Part shown: piece by piece, positions 1 to 7,124 of the stretch
Layout: every line of letters begins with the position of its first letter
How positions within the stretch are numbered: the first letter of the stretch is position 1
From: Burkholderiales bacterium
Lineage (GTDB): Bacteria; Pseudomonadota; Gammaproteobacteria; Burkholderiales; Burkholderiaceae_C
NCBI GenBank assembly: GCA_005793295.1
Contig: SXSX01000086.1
Location: forward strand, 1-10,059
Direction: 5' to 3'
Length of the DNA stretch: 10,059 bases
Program-made: the position numbers and the translations under genes
Notes under the pieces: generated by a model
What the model was told of the DNA's origin: nothing
The model's database searches: none
The model's input: only the letters and a program-made list of their open reading frames with translations

Positions 1-289
1 CATGGCTGGCTTCCGCAGGGTGAACAAAGAGTGCGGGGGTTCCAGTTGAGGCCAAGGTGGCTGTGATTTTTCGGCCGACGTGACCGCTTTTACCCATGCC
101 CATCACGACGACGCGCCCGGTGGTGGCTAGCATCATGGATACGGCGCGGGGAAACCCTTCGTCTAGGCGGGCTTTGAGCCCCAACACCGCGGCCGCTTCA
201 ATGTCAAAGGTGGCGTAGGCTAGAGCGCTTGCCCGGTTTGCCGCTGCCGCATTGGATGTTGAATCTGCCGTGGGGGATGTGGAAGTCAT
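1..289 (-). CDS. kdsD: Arabinose-5-phosphate isomerase (KdsD), N-terminal part, cut by window edge
   Basis: Cytoplasmic enzyme interconverting ribulose 5-phosphate and arabinose 5-phosphate, the first step towards KDO for lipopolysaccharide. I translated this stretch by hand: from ATG at 289-287 it stays open for 96 codons to the edge, so the C-terminal two thirds (rest of the SIS domain and the usual CBS pair) lie outside. A low-complexity Ser/Thr/Ala start (residues 1-20) leads into the sugar-isomerase (SIS) domain. The run GRVVVMGMGKSGHVGRK (about 58-74) and then TLASTGTPALFVHPAEASH (78-96) is the signature of KdsD/GutQ proteins. No clear Shine-Dalgarno precedes the ATG. It diverges from the antiporter gene. 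KdsD is preferred over the paralogue GutQ because no sugar-alcohol genes are nearby, but the missing C-terminus prevents proof. Confidence 0.88.
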   Translation of the reverse strand, partial: MTSTSPTADSTSNAAAANRASALAYATFDIEAAAVLGLKARLDEGFPRAVSMMLATTGRVVVMGMGKSGHVGRKITATLASTGTPALFVHPAEASH

Positions 290-332
290 CGGGTTATTTT
301 ATAGAGCGCGCGGGTCTTGATAGTATCGAAGC
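290..332. promoter_or_regulatory. Divergent intergenic gap between kdsD and the antiporter gene
   Basis: Only 43 bases separate the two divergent start codons, so promoters for both genes must lie here or reach into the opposite coding region. The stretch is locally AT-rich near 294-303 (TTATTTTATA), with -10-like words on both strands, but no matching -35 at 16-18 bases could be assigned. The call rests on gene geometry, not on a recognised motif. Confidence 0.3.
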
Positions 333-2336
333 ATGGGCGCTCTTGAAATTACTTTGCTTTACCTCTTGGCTGCGGTGTCAGGTGTCGTGCTGTGCCGTAC
401 TCTAAAACTACCACCGATGTTGGGGTATCTGGCAGTGGGCGTGGCTTTGGGGCCGCACGCATTGGCGCTATCTAAAGACGGCGTCGCAGTAGGACATTTG
501 GGTGAATACGGGGTGGTTTTCCTGATGTTTGTCATTGGGCTGGAATTCAACCTACCCAAGCTCAATGCGATGCGCAAACACGTATTTGGCTTAGGTTTGC
601 TGCAAGTCTCACTCACCATGGTTGGCGCAACTGTGGCGATGTGGGCCTTGGCAATTGTTTCGCCTTCGTTGTGGGGGATGGACTGGAAAACAGCGCTGGC
701 GCTATCGGGCGCTCTTGCAATGAGCAGCACCGCGATTGTGGTCAAGTTGATGGTCGAGCGCTTGGAGGTCGAGTCCGAACATGGCAAACGCGTCATGGGC
801 GTATTGCTTTTTCAAGACTTGGCGGTGGTTCCCTTGTTGGTACTGATTCCGGCTTTGGGGGCAACGGGCGAAAGCCTTTGGACTGCGCTGATGTTGGCGG
901 CGTTCAAGGCGGTGGTGCTTGTGACGGTCTTGCTGATTGGTGGGCAGCATGTGATGCGCCGCTGGCTTACCTTGGTCGCGCGGCGCAAAAGCGAAGAGCT
1001 TTTTGTTTTGAATCTGTTGCTTGTCACTTTAGGACTGGCCTGGCTGACTGAACTTGCGGGTTTGAGCTTGGCCCTGGGGGCGTTTATTGCGGGCATGCTG
1101 ATTTCAGAGACCGAATTCAAACAACAAGTGGAAACCGATATACGGCCTTTTCACGACGTGCTCTTGGGCATATTTTTTATAAGTATCGGCATGATGTTGG
1201 ACTGGCGCATGATCATGGCGCAGTGGCCCTTGGTATTGTTACTGTTGATTGGCCCACTGCTGTTTAAGGCGGTATTGGTGGCGTCTTTGGCCCGCATGTT
1301 AGGGGCCACAGCGGGGGTGGCGGTTCGAACTGGTTTGTATTTGGCACAGGCTGGCGAATTTGGTTTCGTGCTGCTAACCCTCGCCCAACAAAACGCACTC
1401 GTACCGGCGCATTTGCTCCACCCTATTTTGGCCAGCATGGTGTTGTCCATGTTGGCCACGCCCTTTATCTTGATGTATAGCAACCGCATCGTCCTTAAGC
1501 TCGTTTCCAGCGAGTGGTTGATGCAGTCTCTGCAAATGACCCAGCTTGCGACCAAATCGATCAACGCCAACCACCACGTCATTATTTGCGGCTACGGGCG
1601 ATGTGGACAAAATTTAGCAAGAATGTTGGAGAGCGAAGGCATCGCCTACTTGGCCCTGGACCTAGACCCCGATCGCGTAAGACAAGCCGCAGCGGCCGGT
1701 GACTCGGTGGTGTTCGGAGACGCCACCCGATTGCCTGCTTTGATGGCAGCGGGTTTGGCTCGAGCAAGTGCTGTGGTGGTGACTTACCTCGAAGTGGCTG
1801 CGGCGTTCAAAGTATTGGCACACAGCCTCGCCCATGCGCCGCAAGTGCCGGTGATTGTGCGTACCCGCGACGACCACGACTTAGATCGGCTCACCCAAGC
1901 GGGTGCTGCCGAAGTGGTGCCAGAAGCGATCGAGGGGTCGCTCATGTTAGCAAGCCATGCTTTGGCTTTGGTGGGCGTGCCGATGCGCAGGGTGATCCGC
2001 GTTGCGCAAGAGCAGCGGGAAGCACGCTACCACTTGTTGCGCGGTTATTTTCATGGTGCAGATGACACGTCTGCGGACGCCATGGAGCAAGAAAGTTTGC
2101 GCGTAGTGACTTTGACGAAGCAAAAAAATTGGGAAGGCTTGCGGATTCAAGATGCGGGGCTGGATGCGCTTTCCGTTCGCCTAATTAGTCTGCGCAGAGC
2201 CAACGGCGAAGTAGCCAACGTGGACAACACCACGTTGTTTCAATTGGGGGATACCTTGGTGTTGTCTGGGCACGCAGAGGACTTAGCCCTCGCAGAGCAA
2301 CACTTGGCCGCGATTCCCGGCGCAGAGGCACAATAG
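333..2336 (+). CDS. CPA2-family monovalent cation:proton antiporter with RCK (TrkA-N and TrkA-C) domains, KefB/YbaL type
   Basis: 667-residue inner-membrane transporter predicted to exchange K+ (or Na+) for protons. Residues 1 to about 385 form a dozen or so hydrophobic helices with CPA2 hallmarks: PPMLGYLAVGVALGPHAL near 27-44, FLMFVIGLEFNL near 63-74, ALAMSSTAIV near 127-136 and LFQDLAVVPLL near 159-169. A cytoplasmic TrkA-N domain starts at about 414 with the nucleotide-binding turn ICGYGRCGQ and continues through the acidic strand end LDLDPD and GDATR to about 530. A TrkA-C-like domain occupies about 586-660. This order matches the Kef/YbaL group. Whether it is a glutathione-gated Kef or a YbaL-like protein cannot be decided here, and no KefF/KefG partner is seen, so no symbol is given. 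ATG 333 fits the family start; its Shine-Dalgarno is poor. It lies 5 bases before apt and probably shares its transcript. Confidence 0.9.
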   Translation: MGALEITLLYLLAAVSGVVLCRTLKLPPMLGYLAVGVALGPHALALSKDGVAVGHLGEYGVVFLMFVIGLEFNLPKLNAMRKHVFGLGLLQVSLTMVGATVAMWALAIVSPSLWGMDWKTALALSGALAMSSTAIVVKLMVERLEVESEHGKRVMGVLLFQDLAVVPLLVLIPALGATGESLWTALMLAAFKAVVLVTVLLIGGQHVMRRWLTLVARRKSEELFVLNLLLVTLGLAWLTELAGLSLALGAFIAGMLISETEFKQQVETDIRPFHDVLLGIFFISIGMMLDWRMIMAQWPLVLLLLIGPLLFKAVLVASLARMLGATAGVAVRTGLYLAQAGEFGFVLLTLAQQNALVPAHLLHPILASMVLSMLATPFILMYSNRIVLKLVSSEWLMQSLQMTQLATKSINANHHVIICGYGRCGQNLARMLESEGIAYLALDLDPDRVRQAAAAGDSVVFGDATRLPALMAAGLARASAVVVTYLEVAAAFKVLAHSLAHAPQVPVIVRTRDDHDLDRLTQAGAAEVVPEAIEGSLMLASHALALVGVPMRRVIRVAQEQREARYHLLRGYFHGADDTSADAMEQESLRVVTLTKQKNWEGLRIQDAGLDALSVRLISLRRANGEVANVDNTTLFQLGDTLVLSGHAEDLALAEQHLAAIPGAEAQ

Positions 2337-2341
2337 CCACT

Positions 2342-2896
2342 ATGCAAAACACCAGCGTCACCGATTACCTTCGCGCCCATATTCGCACCGTCCCCGATTG
2401 GCCGTCGCCCGGCGTGCAGTTTCGCGACATTACTCCTTTGCTCCAAGATGCCAAAGTCTTTCGGGTCTTGATCGACGCCTTTGTTCACCGTTATATGGAT
2501 GCAGCCCGCAGACCTGATGTGGTCGCGGGTTTGGATGCGCGGGGATTTATTTTGGGCGCCGTTGTGGCGTATGAGCTCAATATTGGTTTTGTCCCGATTC
2601 GTAAAAAAGGAAAACTGCCTTTCACGACCGTGGAAGAAACGTATGAGCTCGAATATGGGAGCGCGACGGTCGAGCTCCATACCGACGCGGTCAAGCCTGG
2701 CCACCGCGTACTGCTGATTGATGACTTGATCGCCACGGGCGGCACGATGATGGCAGGAAAAAAACTATTGGAGCGTTTGGGCGCGCATGTCATGGAAGGC
2801 GCTGCGATTGTGGATTTACCCGAGCTTGGCGGCTCCGACAAATTACGCGCCACTGGCATGCCGCTGTTTACCCTGTTGGATTTTTCAGGCCACTAG
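2342..2896 (+). CDS. apt: Adenine phosphoribosyltransferase
   Basis: 184-residue cytoplasmic purine-salvage enzyme that joins adenine to PRPP, giving AMP and pyrophosphate. Length and motifs are those of bacterial APRT: FRDITPLL near residues 27-34, LDARGFILG near 64-72, the flexible-loop region VPIRKKGKLP with YELEYG after it, and the PRPP-binding signature VLLIDDLIATGGT at 123-135. No key residue is missing. The ATG lies 5 bases after the antiporter stop, and the only Shine-Dalgarno-like stretch (GAGG near 2325) is rather far upstream, so translation is probably coupled to the upstream gene. It converges on mnmE with a 23-base gap and no convincing intrinsic terminator. Confidence 0.96.
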   Translation: MQNTSVTDYLRAHIRTVPDWPSPGVQFRDITPLLQDAKVFRVLIDAFVHRYMDAARRPDVVAGLDARGFILGAVVAYELNIGFVPIRKKGKLPFTTVEETYELEYGSATVELHTDAVKPGHRVLLIDDLIATGGTMMAGKKLLERLGAHVMEGAAIVDLPELGGSDKLRATGMPLFTLLDFSGH

Positions 2897-2919
2897 ATCG
2901 GACTAGGCCTTACCAGACC

Positions 2920-4332
2920 TTATTTGCCAATACAAAAGCTGGAAAAAATAACCCCGAGTAAATCATCAGAACTAAATTCTCCGGTGATCTCGTTCAATGC
3001 GTTTTGCGCCAAGCGCAATTCTTCAGCTAATAAATCGAGCGACTGTGCGCGTAGCGCGAGGTTGGTGGCAGCTTCAAGTAAATGGTCTTCAACCGAGCGA
3101 AGCGCTTGGACATGGCGCTCGCGGGCCATAAAGATCCCACCGGATGGCGCTTGCCAACCGGCAGCCTGCAGCAAAGCCGAACGCAGCGTATCAAGCCCTT
3201 CACCGGTTTTGGCAGACAAACGGATGCCTTCGCTACTCCCCGTGGCAGGTGTATCAGGTGAAACCGTATCGGCTTTGTTCCATACGTGCAGAACCACCAC
3301 CGCACTGGATAATTTTTTTAACAAGAGAGAAGAAATGTGTGCGTCTGCGGCTTGGTATTCTGGGGAAGCACTGCGAGTGAGGTCATGTAAAAAAACCACG
3401 GCATCAGCCCCTTCAATGGCTTGCCATGCGCGCTCAATGCCGATTTTTTCAACTGCGTCATCGCTTTCACGCAAGCCCGCCGTGTCCACCACATGCACGG
3501 GGACCCCTTCAATCTGAATCGTTTGTTCCACTTTGTCCCGGGTGGTTCCGGCAATGGGTGTCACGATGGCAAGTTCAGCACCGGCTAAAGCGTTAAGCAG
3601 CGACGACTTGCCCGCGTTAGGCTGCCCCGCAATCACCACCTTCATGCCTTCGCGCAAAAGTGCGCCTTGCGTGGCTTTGTGTTGGACCGATCGCAAAGCC
3701 GTTTGCAGCCGATCCAGCTGTCCTTGGGCGTCGGCCTTTTGTAAAAAGTCGATTTCTTCTTCCGGGAAATCCAAGGTGGCTTCAACCAACATCCGTAAGC
3801 GAATCAAAGCATCACGCAGCGTGTGGATTTCTTTTGAAAATGCACCAGACAAAGACGCCGTGGCGCTGCGGGCAGCAGCTTCGGTGCTGGCGTCGATCAA
3901 GTCGGCGATTGCCTCGGCTTGGGCAAGATCCATTTTGTCGTTCAGAAAAGCGCGTTCGGTAAATTCGCCAGGGCGAGCCAAACGCAAATAGGGCAGACAA
4001 GTTTGGTTAGAAGCGTCGAGCTGTTGCGCCACCTCTAAGCACCGCACCAGCAGCAATTGCAAAACCACCGGGCCGCCGTGGGCCTGAATTTCTAGAACAT
4101 CTTCCCCCGTATACGAGTGAGGGGCCGGAAAGTACAGCGCAAAGCCTTGGTCAATGGCAGCGCCTTGCGCATCGGGAAATGGCAAGTAGCTTGCCTCCCG
4201 AGGTTTTAGCGAGCGCCCTAACCATGACTGCGCTAAGCGATCCAAGCCCTTGCCACTGAGGCGAACGATACCCACCGACCCGCGCCCTGGCGCGGTGGCG
4301 ATGGCGATGATGGGATCGTCGTGGTGGCGAAT
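2920..4332 (-). CDS. mnmE: tRNA uridine-5-carboxymethylaminomethyl modification GTPase MnmE (TrmE); start codon abnormal
   Basis: K+-activated GTPase that acts with MnmG to place the (carboxymethyl)aminomethyl group on wobble U34 of certain tRNAs. From 4332 it has 470 residues. The N-terminal folate-binding/dimerisation domain opens with HHDDPIIAIATAPGRGSVG and is followed by helices. The embedded G domain has P-loop GQPNAGKS (236-243), a TTRD switch, DTAGL (283-287) and NKAD (352-355). The invariant C-terminal CIGK (467-470) is present. The start is a problem. The first standard codon is GTG at 4275-4273, which would delete the conserved APGRG region. The frame stays open back to a TAA at 4344-4342, and the only near-start codons there are ATT at 4332-4330 and GTA at 4341-4339. 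I chose ATT, 5 bases after the yidC stop. Identity is certain; the start is not. Confidence 0.95.
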   Translation of the reverse strand: MRHHDDPIIAIATAPGRGSVGIVRLSGKGLDRLAQSWLGRSLKPREASYLPFPDAQGAAIDQGFALYFPAPHSYTGEDVLEIQAHGGPVVLQLLLVRCLEVAQQLDASNQTCLPYLRLARPGEFTERAFLNDKMDLAQAEAIADLIDASTEAAARSATASLSGAFSKEIHTLRDALIRLRMLVEATLDFPEEEIDFLQKADAQGQLDRLQTALRSVQHKATQGALLREGMKVVIAGQPNAGKSSLLNALAGAELAIVTPIAGTTRDKVEQTIQIEGVPVHVVDTAGLRESDDAVEKIGIERAWQAIEGADAVVFLHDLTRSASPEYQAADAHISSLLLKKLSSAVVVLHVWNKADTVSPDTPATGSSEGIRLSAKTGEGLDTLRSALLQAAGWQAPSGGIFMARERHVQALRSVEDHLLEAATNLALRAQSLDLLAEELRLAQNALNEITGEFSSDDLLGVIFSSFCIGK

Positions 4333-4337
4333 GGTGC

Positions 4338-6053
4338 TTACTTAAAAGAAGGCAGGTTGAACTGTGGCGGTACGCCCATGCGGATGTTGATCAGCCACTG
4401 TTGCGCGATGGACAAGATGTTATTGGTAATCCAGTACACCACCAAGCCCGAGGGGAAAAAGAAGAACATCACGCTAAATGCCAGTGGCATGTACCACATC
4501 ATCTTGGCCTGCAACGGGTCAGGTGGAGCGGGGTTCAAGGCGGTTTGCAGCAAAGTCGTTAGTGTCATGATCAGAGGCAAGATGTAGTAAGGATCAGGCG
4601 CAGAGAGATCATGAATCCATCCCATCCAAGGCGCATTGCGCATCTCCACGCTGGAGAGCAAAACCCAGTACAAGGCAATGAACACGGGAATCTGAACCAT
4701 GATGGGGAAGCATCCGCCCATGGGGTTGACTTTTTCTTCGCGGTAAATGCGCATCATCTCTTGCTGCATTTGCTGCGGGTTGTCTTTAAGACGCTCACGC
4801 ATTTCCATGATCTTGGGATTCACCGCCTTCATCTTGGCCATGCTGGCGTAGGCCTTGGCATTGAGCCAGTAGAAAGCAATTTTCAGCAAGAGCACCAAAG
4901 CCACAATGGACCAGCCCCAGTTTTGAATAAAACTATGAAGTTTGTCGAGCAGCCAGTACAAAGGCTTGGCCAAAATAGTGAGCCATCCGTAGTCTTTGAC
5001 GAGCTCTAAACCCGGTGTCAGCGCTTCGAGCATTTTTTCTTCTTGGGGCCCGACAAATAACGTGGCGTCAATAGTTTGTGTGGCGCCCGGGGCAATTGCA
5101 GCAAGTGGGCCCACCATCGCGGCGCGGTAGCAGCAATCAGGCAGGTTCGAGCCAATGTCTACCGCGTCTAAAGAAATGGTGCGATCCATGCCTTCAGGCA
5201 AAACCCAGGCGCTGGCAAAGTAGTGCTGCACCATCGCGACATAGCCGTTGGTCGATTGCTTTTCGTATTCGGCGCTTTTCTTTTTAATGTCTGCAAATTC
5301 AACTTTTTGGTATTTCTTCGCGTCGGTATAAACCGCAGGGCCCGTGAAGGTGGAGTAAAAAGACGACTCTCCGACAGGCTTGTTGCCATCGCGAACAAGC
5401 TGTAAATACAACTGCGGCGCAATCGGTGCGGCAGTGGTGTTGGTCAAATCATGCTTGACCGAAACAGCATAAGACCCGCGCTTAAGAGTATAGGTTTTGA
5501 CGAGGGTGATGCCGCCCACGTCCGCAGAGGTAAAGGTCAGTTGGAGTTCGTCAACGCCGTCTTTCAATTCACGCGCACCGCTTACGGTCATCGGTGATTT
5601 GTGGGTGGGGAATGCGCCAGGCACGGCGCCAGAGACCACACCAGACTGCGCCAAATACACGCGGTCTTTGCTGTCATCGAGTAAAACAAAGTTCTTGGCC
5701 TTGTCGGCGTTATCACCGTAACGCACGAATTCGCTGCCGACTAAAGTACCACCTTGGGTATCAAAACGCAGCTTGAGAACGTCGGTGCTAACGGTAAAGC
5801 GCTCGCCGGTTTTGGCAGGAGCGGTGTCCGCTGGAACGGTGGCTGGGGCGGCCGCTGCAACGGGCACCGTACCCGCAGGAACGCTGGTATCGGACGCTGG
5901 CTGAGCCGGCGCAACACTCGAGGCGTCAACCTTCACGGGCTGGCCTTGGAAAAAAGTGGCTTTGTGGCCGTGAGAGATTTGCCATTGATCCCAAAGCAGG
6001 ACCATAGAGAAGCCAAAGATCACCCACAAGACGGTGCGGCGAATATCGTTCAT
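4338..6053 (-). CDS. yidC: Membrane protein insertase YidC
   Basis: 571-residue inner-membrane insertase/chaperone that integrates and folds membrane proteins alone or with SecYEG. It starts with an uncleaved signal-anchor (about residues 4-21, TVLWVIFGFSMVLLW). Next come an Ala/Pro-rich periplasmic linker (about 45-85) and a large periplasmic beta domain to about 350. The conserved insertase core follows: SMAKMKAVNPKIMEMRERLK in the cytoplasmic hairpin, EEKVNPMGGCFPIMVQIPVF, WIHDLSAPDPYYILP, and FFFPSGLVVYWITNN near the end. Lys391 (LLLKIAFYW) sits where E. coli has its groove arginine, so the positive charge is kept. ATG 6053 overlaps the yidD stop by four bases (ATGA), indicating translational coupling. 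Its TAA at 4340-4338 sits directly before mnmE. Confidence 0.97.
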   Translation of the reverse strand: MNDIRRTVLWVIFGFSMVLLWDQWQISHGHKATFFQGQPVKVDASSVAPAQPASDTSVPAGTVPVAAAAPATVPADTAPAKTGERFTVSTDVLKLRFDTQGGTLVGSEFVRYGDNADKAKNFVLLDDSKDRVYLAQSGVVSGAVPGAFPTHKSPMTVSGARELKDGVDELQLTFTSADVGGITLVKTYTLKRGSYAVSVKHDLTNTTAAPIAPQLYLQLVRDGNKPVGESSFYSTFTGPAVYTDAKKYQKVEFADIKKKSAEYEKQSTNGYVAMVQHYFASAWVLPEGMDRTISLDAVDIGSNLPDCCYRAAMVGPLAAIAPGATQTIDATLFVGPQEEKMLEALTPGLELVKDYGWLTILAKPLYWLLDKLHSFIQNWGWSIVALVLLLKIAFYWLNAKAYASMAKMKAVNPKIMEMRERLKDNPQQMQQEMMRIYREEKVNPMGGCFPIMVQIPVFIALYWVLLSSVEMRNAPWMGWIHDLSAPDPYYILPLIMTLTTLLQTALNPAPPDPLQAKMMWYMPLAFSVMFFFFPSGLVVYWITNNILSIAQQWLINIRMGVPPQFNLPSFK

Positions 6054-6322
6054 GAAGATTTCTTTTCGGAAGATGGAGGAATCAAGCGGCTAAATAGCCG
6101 GGGTTTTTGCGTTGGGACGGGGTCAAGCCCACCAGCGCACCAGGGGTGGCAACGCGCCAGTCGGGACAGCACCAAATAGCTGCCAGCTGCCGCGCCATGG
6201 TTTTGCAACGCCCCCAGAGCATACACAGAACAGGTGGGCTCAAAACGACAGGCCGAGCCCAACCAAGGGCTAAGTAGTAAGCGATAGCCTTTTACCAATC
6301 CAAGCAAAAGCGCTTGCATCAT
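6050..6322 (-). CDS. yidD: Membrane protein insertion efficiency factor YidD
   Basis: 90-residue small, basic, membrane-associated protein thought to help YidC-dependent insertion. An amphipathic start (MMQALLLGLVKGYRLLLSPW) leads into the family signature CRFEPTCSVYAL (residues 25-36) and then CHPWCAGGLDPVP (58-70). The four cysteines C25, C31, C58 and C62 are all visible. The tail after residue 72 is variable and basic, as is usual. Two consecutive ATG codons (6322 and 6319) could start it. The rnpA stop TGA lies within this ATGATG, and the yidD stop overlaps the yidC start, so three genes are chained by overlaps. Confidence 0.95.
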   Translation of the reverse strand: MMQALLLGLVKGYRLLLSPWLGSACRFEPTCSVYALGALQNHGAAAGSYLVLSRLARCHPWCAGGLDPVPTQKPRLFSRLIPPSSEKKSS

Positions 6323-6738
6323 GGCAAAGCCTGTTTGGAATGGGCATGGCTGGCTTGGCTAAACAATTCGAGTAACTCAGCTCGGACAGCCGCCTTCAAT
6401 GCTAACGACGACGCGCTGACAAACTGCGTCTGGTCAAAGGCCGTTCGGAGTCTTACAAGATGCGCTTGCGCAGGGAGCGAATGTTGAAATTGGGGGCTCA
6501 CGCTGTAAATTTGTCGTTTGATGGCGTTGCGGGTAACTGCGCGTTTGGCCCAACGTTTGGGCACCATAGCGCCCATCCACAGCCCAGAAAACGGAAAAAC
6601 CGCTGGAGCAGCGGTTGTTTCTGTAGGGACGTTATGCATCTCAATAGCGCAACTGTGCAAAGCAAAGTGCGCGGTACGCGCCCTGATTTTTCCTGCCAAC
6701 ACGGCCTGAAATTGGGGTCGTGTTTGCAGCCGTTGCAC
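6319..6738 (-). CDS. rnpA: Ribonuclease P protein component
   Basis: Small basic protein cofactor of RNase P, which trims the 5' leader of pre-tRNAs with the catalytic RNA (not in this window). The core signature KRAVTRNAIKRQIY, containing the RNR motif, lies at about residues 65-78, preceded by GAMVPKRWA. An Ala/Thr/Pro-rich insertion (HNVPTETTAAPAVFPF) between the first strands and the core makes it slightly longer than the 119-residue E. coli protein. I prefer GTG 6738 (139 residues) because the protein then begins MQRLQTRPQFQ, the form I recall in relatives. TTG at 6744 (141 residues) is the alternative. Neither has a clear ribosome site, and both lie just downstream of the rpmH stop, so coupling to rpmH is likely. 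Confidence 0.94.
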   Translation of the reverse strand: MQRLQTRPQFQAVLAGKIRARTAHFALHSCAIEMHNVPTETTAAPAVFPFSGLWMGAMVPKRWAKRAVTRNAIKRQIYSVSPQFQHSLPAQAHLVRLRTAFDQTQFVSASSLALKAAVRAELLELFSQASHAHSKQALP

Positions 6739-6766
6739 GGTCAAGCCAGGGCTTTACCGAGTGAAA

Positions 6767-6901
6767 TTAGACAGCCAGGCGCTTGCGGCCTTTGGCGCGG
6801 CGTGCGTTGATCACAGCGCGGCCACCGCGGGTTTTCATGCGAACCAAGAAGCCGTGGGTGCGGGCGCGACGAATTTTGGAGGGTTGGTAAGTGCGTTTCA
6901 T
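6767..6901 (-). CDS. rpmH: 50S ribosomal protein L34
   Basis: 44-residue ribosomal protein of the large subunit, found by translating by hand because it is short. It begins MKRTYQPSKIRRARTHGF and ends ARRAKGRKRLAV before TAA (6769-6767), an essentially canonical L34 of normal length and very high Arg/Lys content. ATG is at 6901-6899, with AGGA about ten bases upstream as a modest Shine-Dalgarno. It is first in the leftward operon, transcribed from the promoter at 6956-6984, and lies 28 bases from the preferred rnpA start. Confidence 0.98.
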   Translation of the reverse strand: MKRTYQPSKIRRARTHGFLVRMKTRGGRAVINARRAKGRKRLAV

Positions 6902-6955
6902 TTGGGGAAATCCTGAGGGTTCAAAAAACCCCGACTTCGATCAGGGCAGCCTCAA

Positions 6956-6984
6956 ATTATCGCAAATTTTCTGAGCCCCGGCAA
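6956..6984 (-). promoter_or_regulatory. Probable sigma70 promoter of the rpmH-rnpA-yidD-yidC-mnmE operon
   Basis: Read on the minus strand, TTGCCG (-35, 6984-6979) and GATAAT (-10, 6961-6956) are separated by exactly 17 bases. They match the consensus at 4 of 6 and 5 of 6 positions. Transcription would start near 6949, giving a leader of about 48 bases before the rpmH ATG. Position, orientation and spacing all fit. No alternative of similar quality was seen in the gap on this strand. Confidence 0.6.
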
Positions 6985-7052
6985 GCGCTTAGCTAGGATT
7001 TGATGTCTTGCGCTGAAACTTAGGGCGATTTTAGGACAAAAGTGCCGTTTGA

Positions 7053-7072
7053 AAACTGTGGCAAACTGTGGA
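7053..7072 (+). repeat. Tandem 10-base direct repeat AAACTGTGGM in the dnaA control region
   Basis: AAACTGTGGC (7053-7062) is followed directly by AAACTGTGGA (7063-7072), nine of ten bases identical. The period is about one helical turn, so both copies face the same side of the DNA. Each copy carries the TGTGG half of a DnaA box; only the second continues to the full TGTGGATAA. Confidence 0.75.
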
Positions 7073-7075
7073 TAA
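7067..7075 (-). promoter_or_regulatory. DnaA box, perfect match
   Basis: TGTGGATAA on the plus strand is the exact complement of the consensus TTATCCACA. It lies 65 bases before the dnaA ATG in the presumed origin, and its DnaA partner is encoded immediately downstream. Confidence 0.8.
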
Positions 7076-7115
7076 GTATTCAAAAAATCGAATTAAGTCC
7101 CCGTCTAAACGCAAA

Positions 7116-7124
7116 CTATCCACA
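7116..7124 (+). promoter_or_regulatory. DnaA box, one mismatch
   Basis: CTATCCACA matches TTATCCACA at eight of nine positions (first base C instead of T). It points opposite to the perfect box, with 40 bases between them, mostly AT-rich (7076-7115). It lies 15 bases before the dnaA ATG, in the leader of the mRNA from the candidate promoter. Confidence 0.65.

Larger units (their letters stand above)
7049..7076 (+). promoter_or_regulatory. Candidate dnaA promoter overlapped by a DnaA box
   Basis: TTGAAA (7049-7054, 5 of 6 to the -35 consensus) is followed after 16 bases by GATAAG (7071-7076, 4 of 6 to the -10 consensus). The -10 overlaps the perfect DnaA box at 7067-7075, so DnaA binding would be expected to block RNA polymerase, the usual logic of dnaA autorepression. 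A start near 7083 gives a leader of about 57 bases to ATG 7140 and argues against the GTG at 7068 as the dnaA start. Confidence 0.4.

Noticed and set aside
641..1120. Possible overlapping genes inside the antiporter frame on both strands
   Set aside because: The antiporter frame is continuous with clear family motifs throughout. The alternative frames show no domain, no ribosome site and atypical composition.
2887..2910. Imperfect hairpin AGGCC...GGCCT over the apt stop, as a bidirectional terminator for the convergent apt and mnmE genes
   Set aside because: The outer stem is only five pairs with a bulged inner stem, and no T-run follows on either strand. It is too weak to call, so the convergent gap has no clear intrinsic terminator.
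2924..3517. Long open frame (197 codons) antisense to mnmE, and similar long frames antisense to apt and the antiporter
   Set aside because: They lie entirely opposite strongly conserved genes and show low-complexity Ser/Arg-rich translations with no recognisable domain. They are shadow frames caused by codon bias.
6957..6965. TTATCGCAA in the rpmH-dnaA gap as a further DnaA box
   Set aside because: Three mismatches to TTATCCACA. The stretch is better explained as the -10 region of the rpmH promoter.
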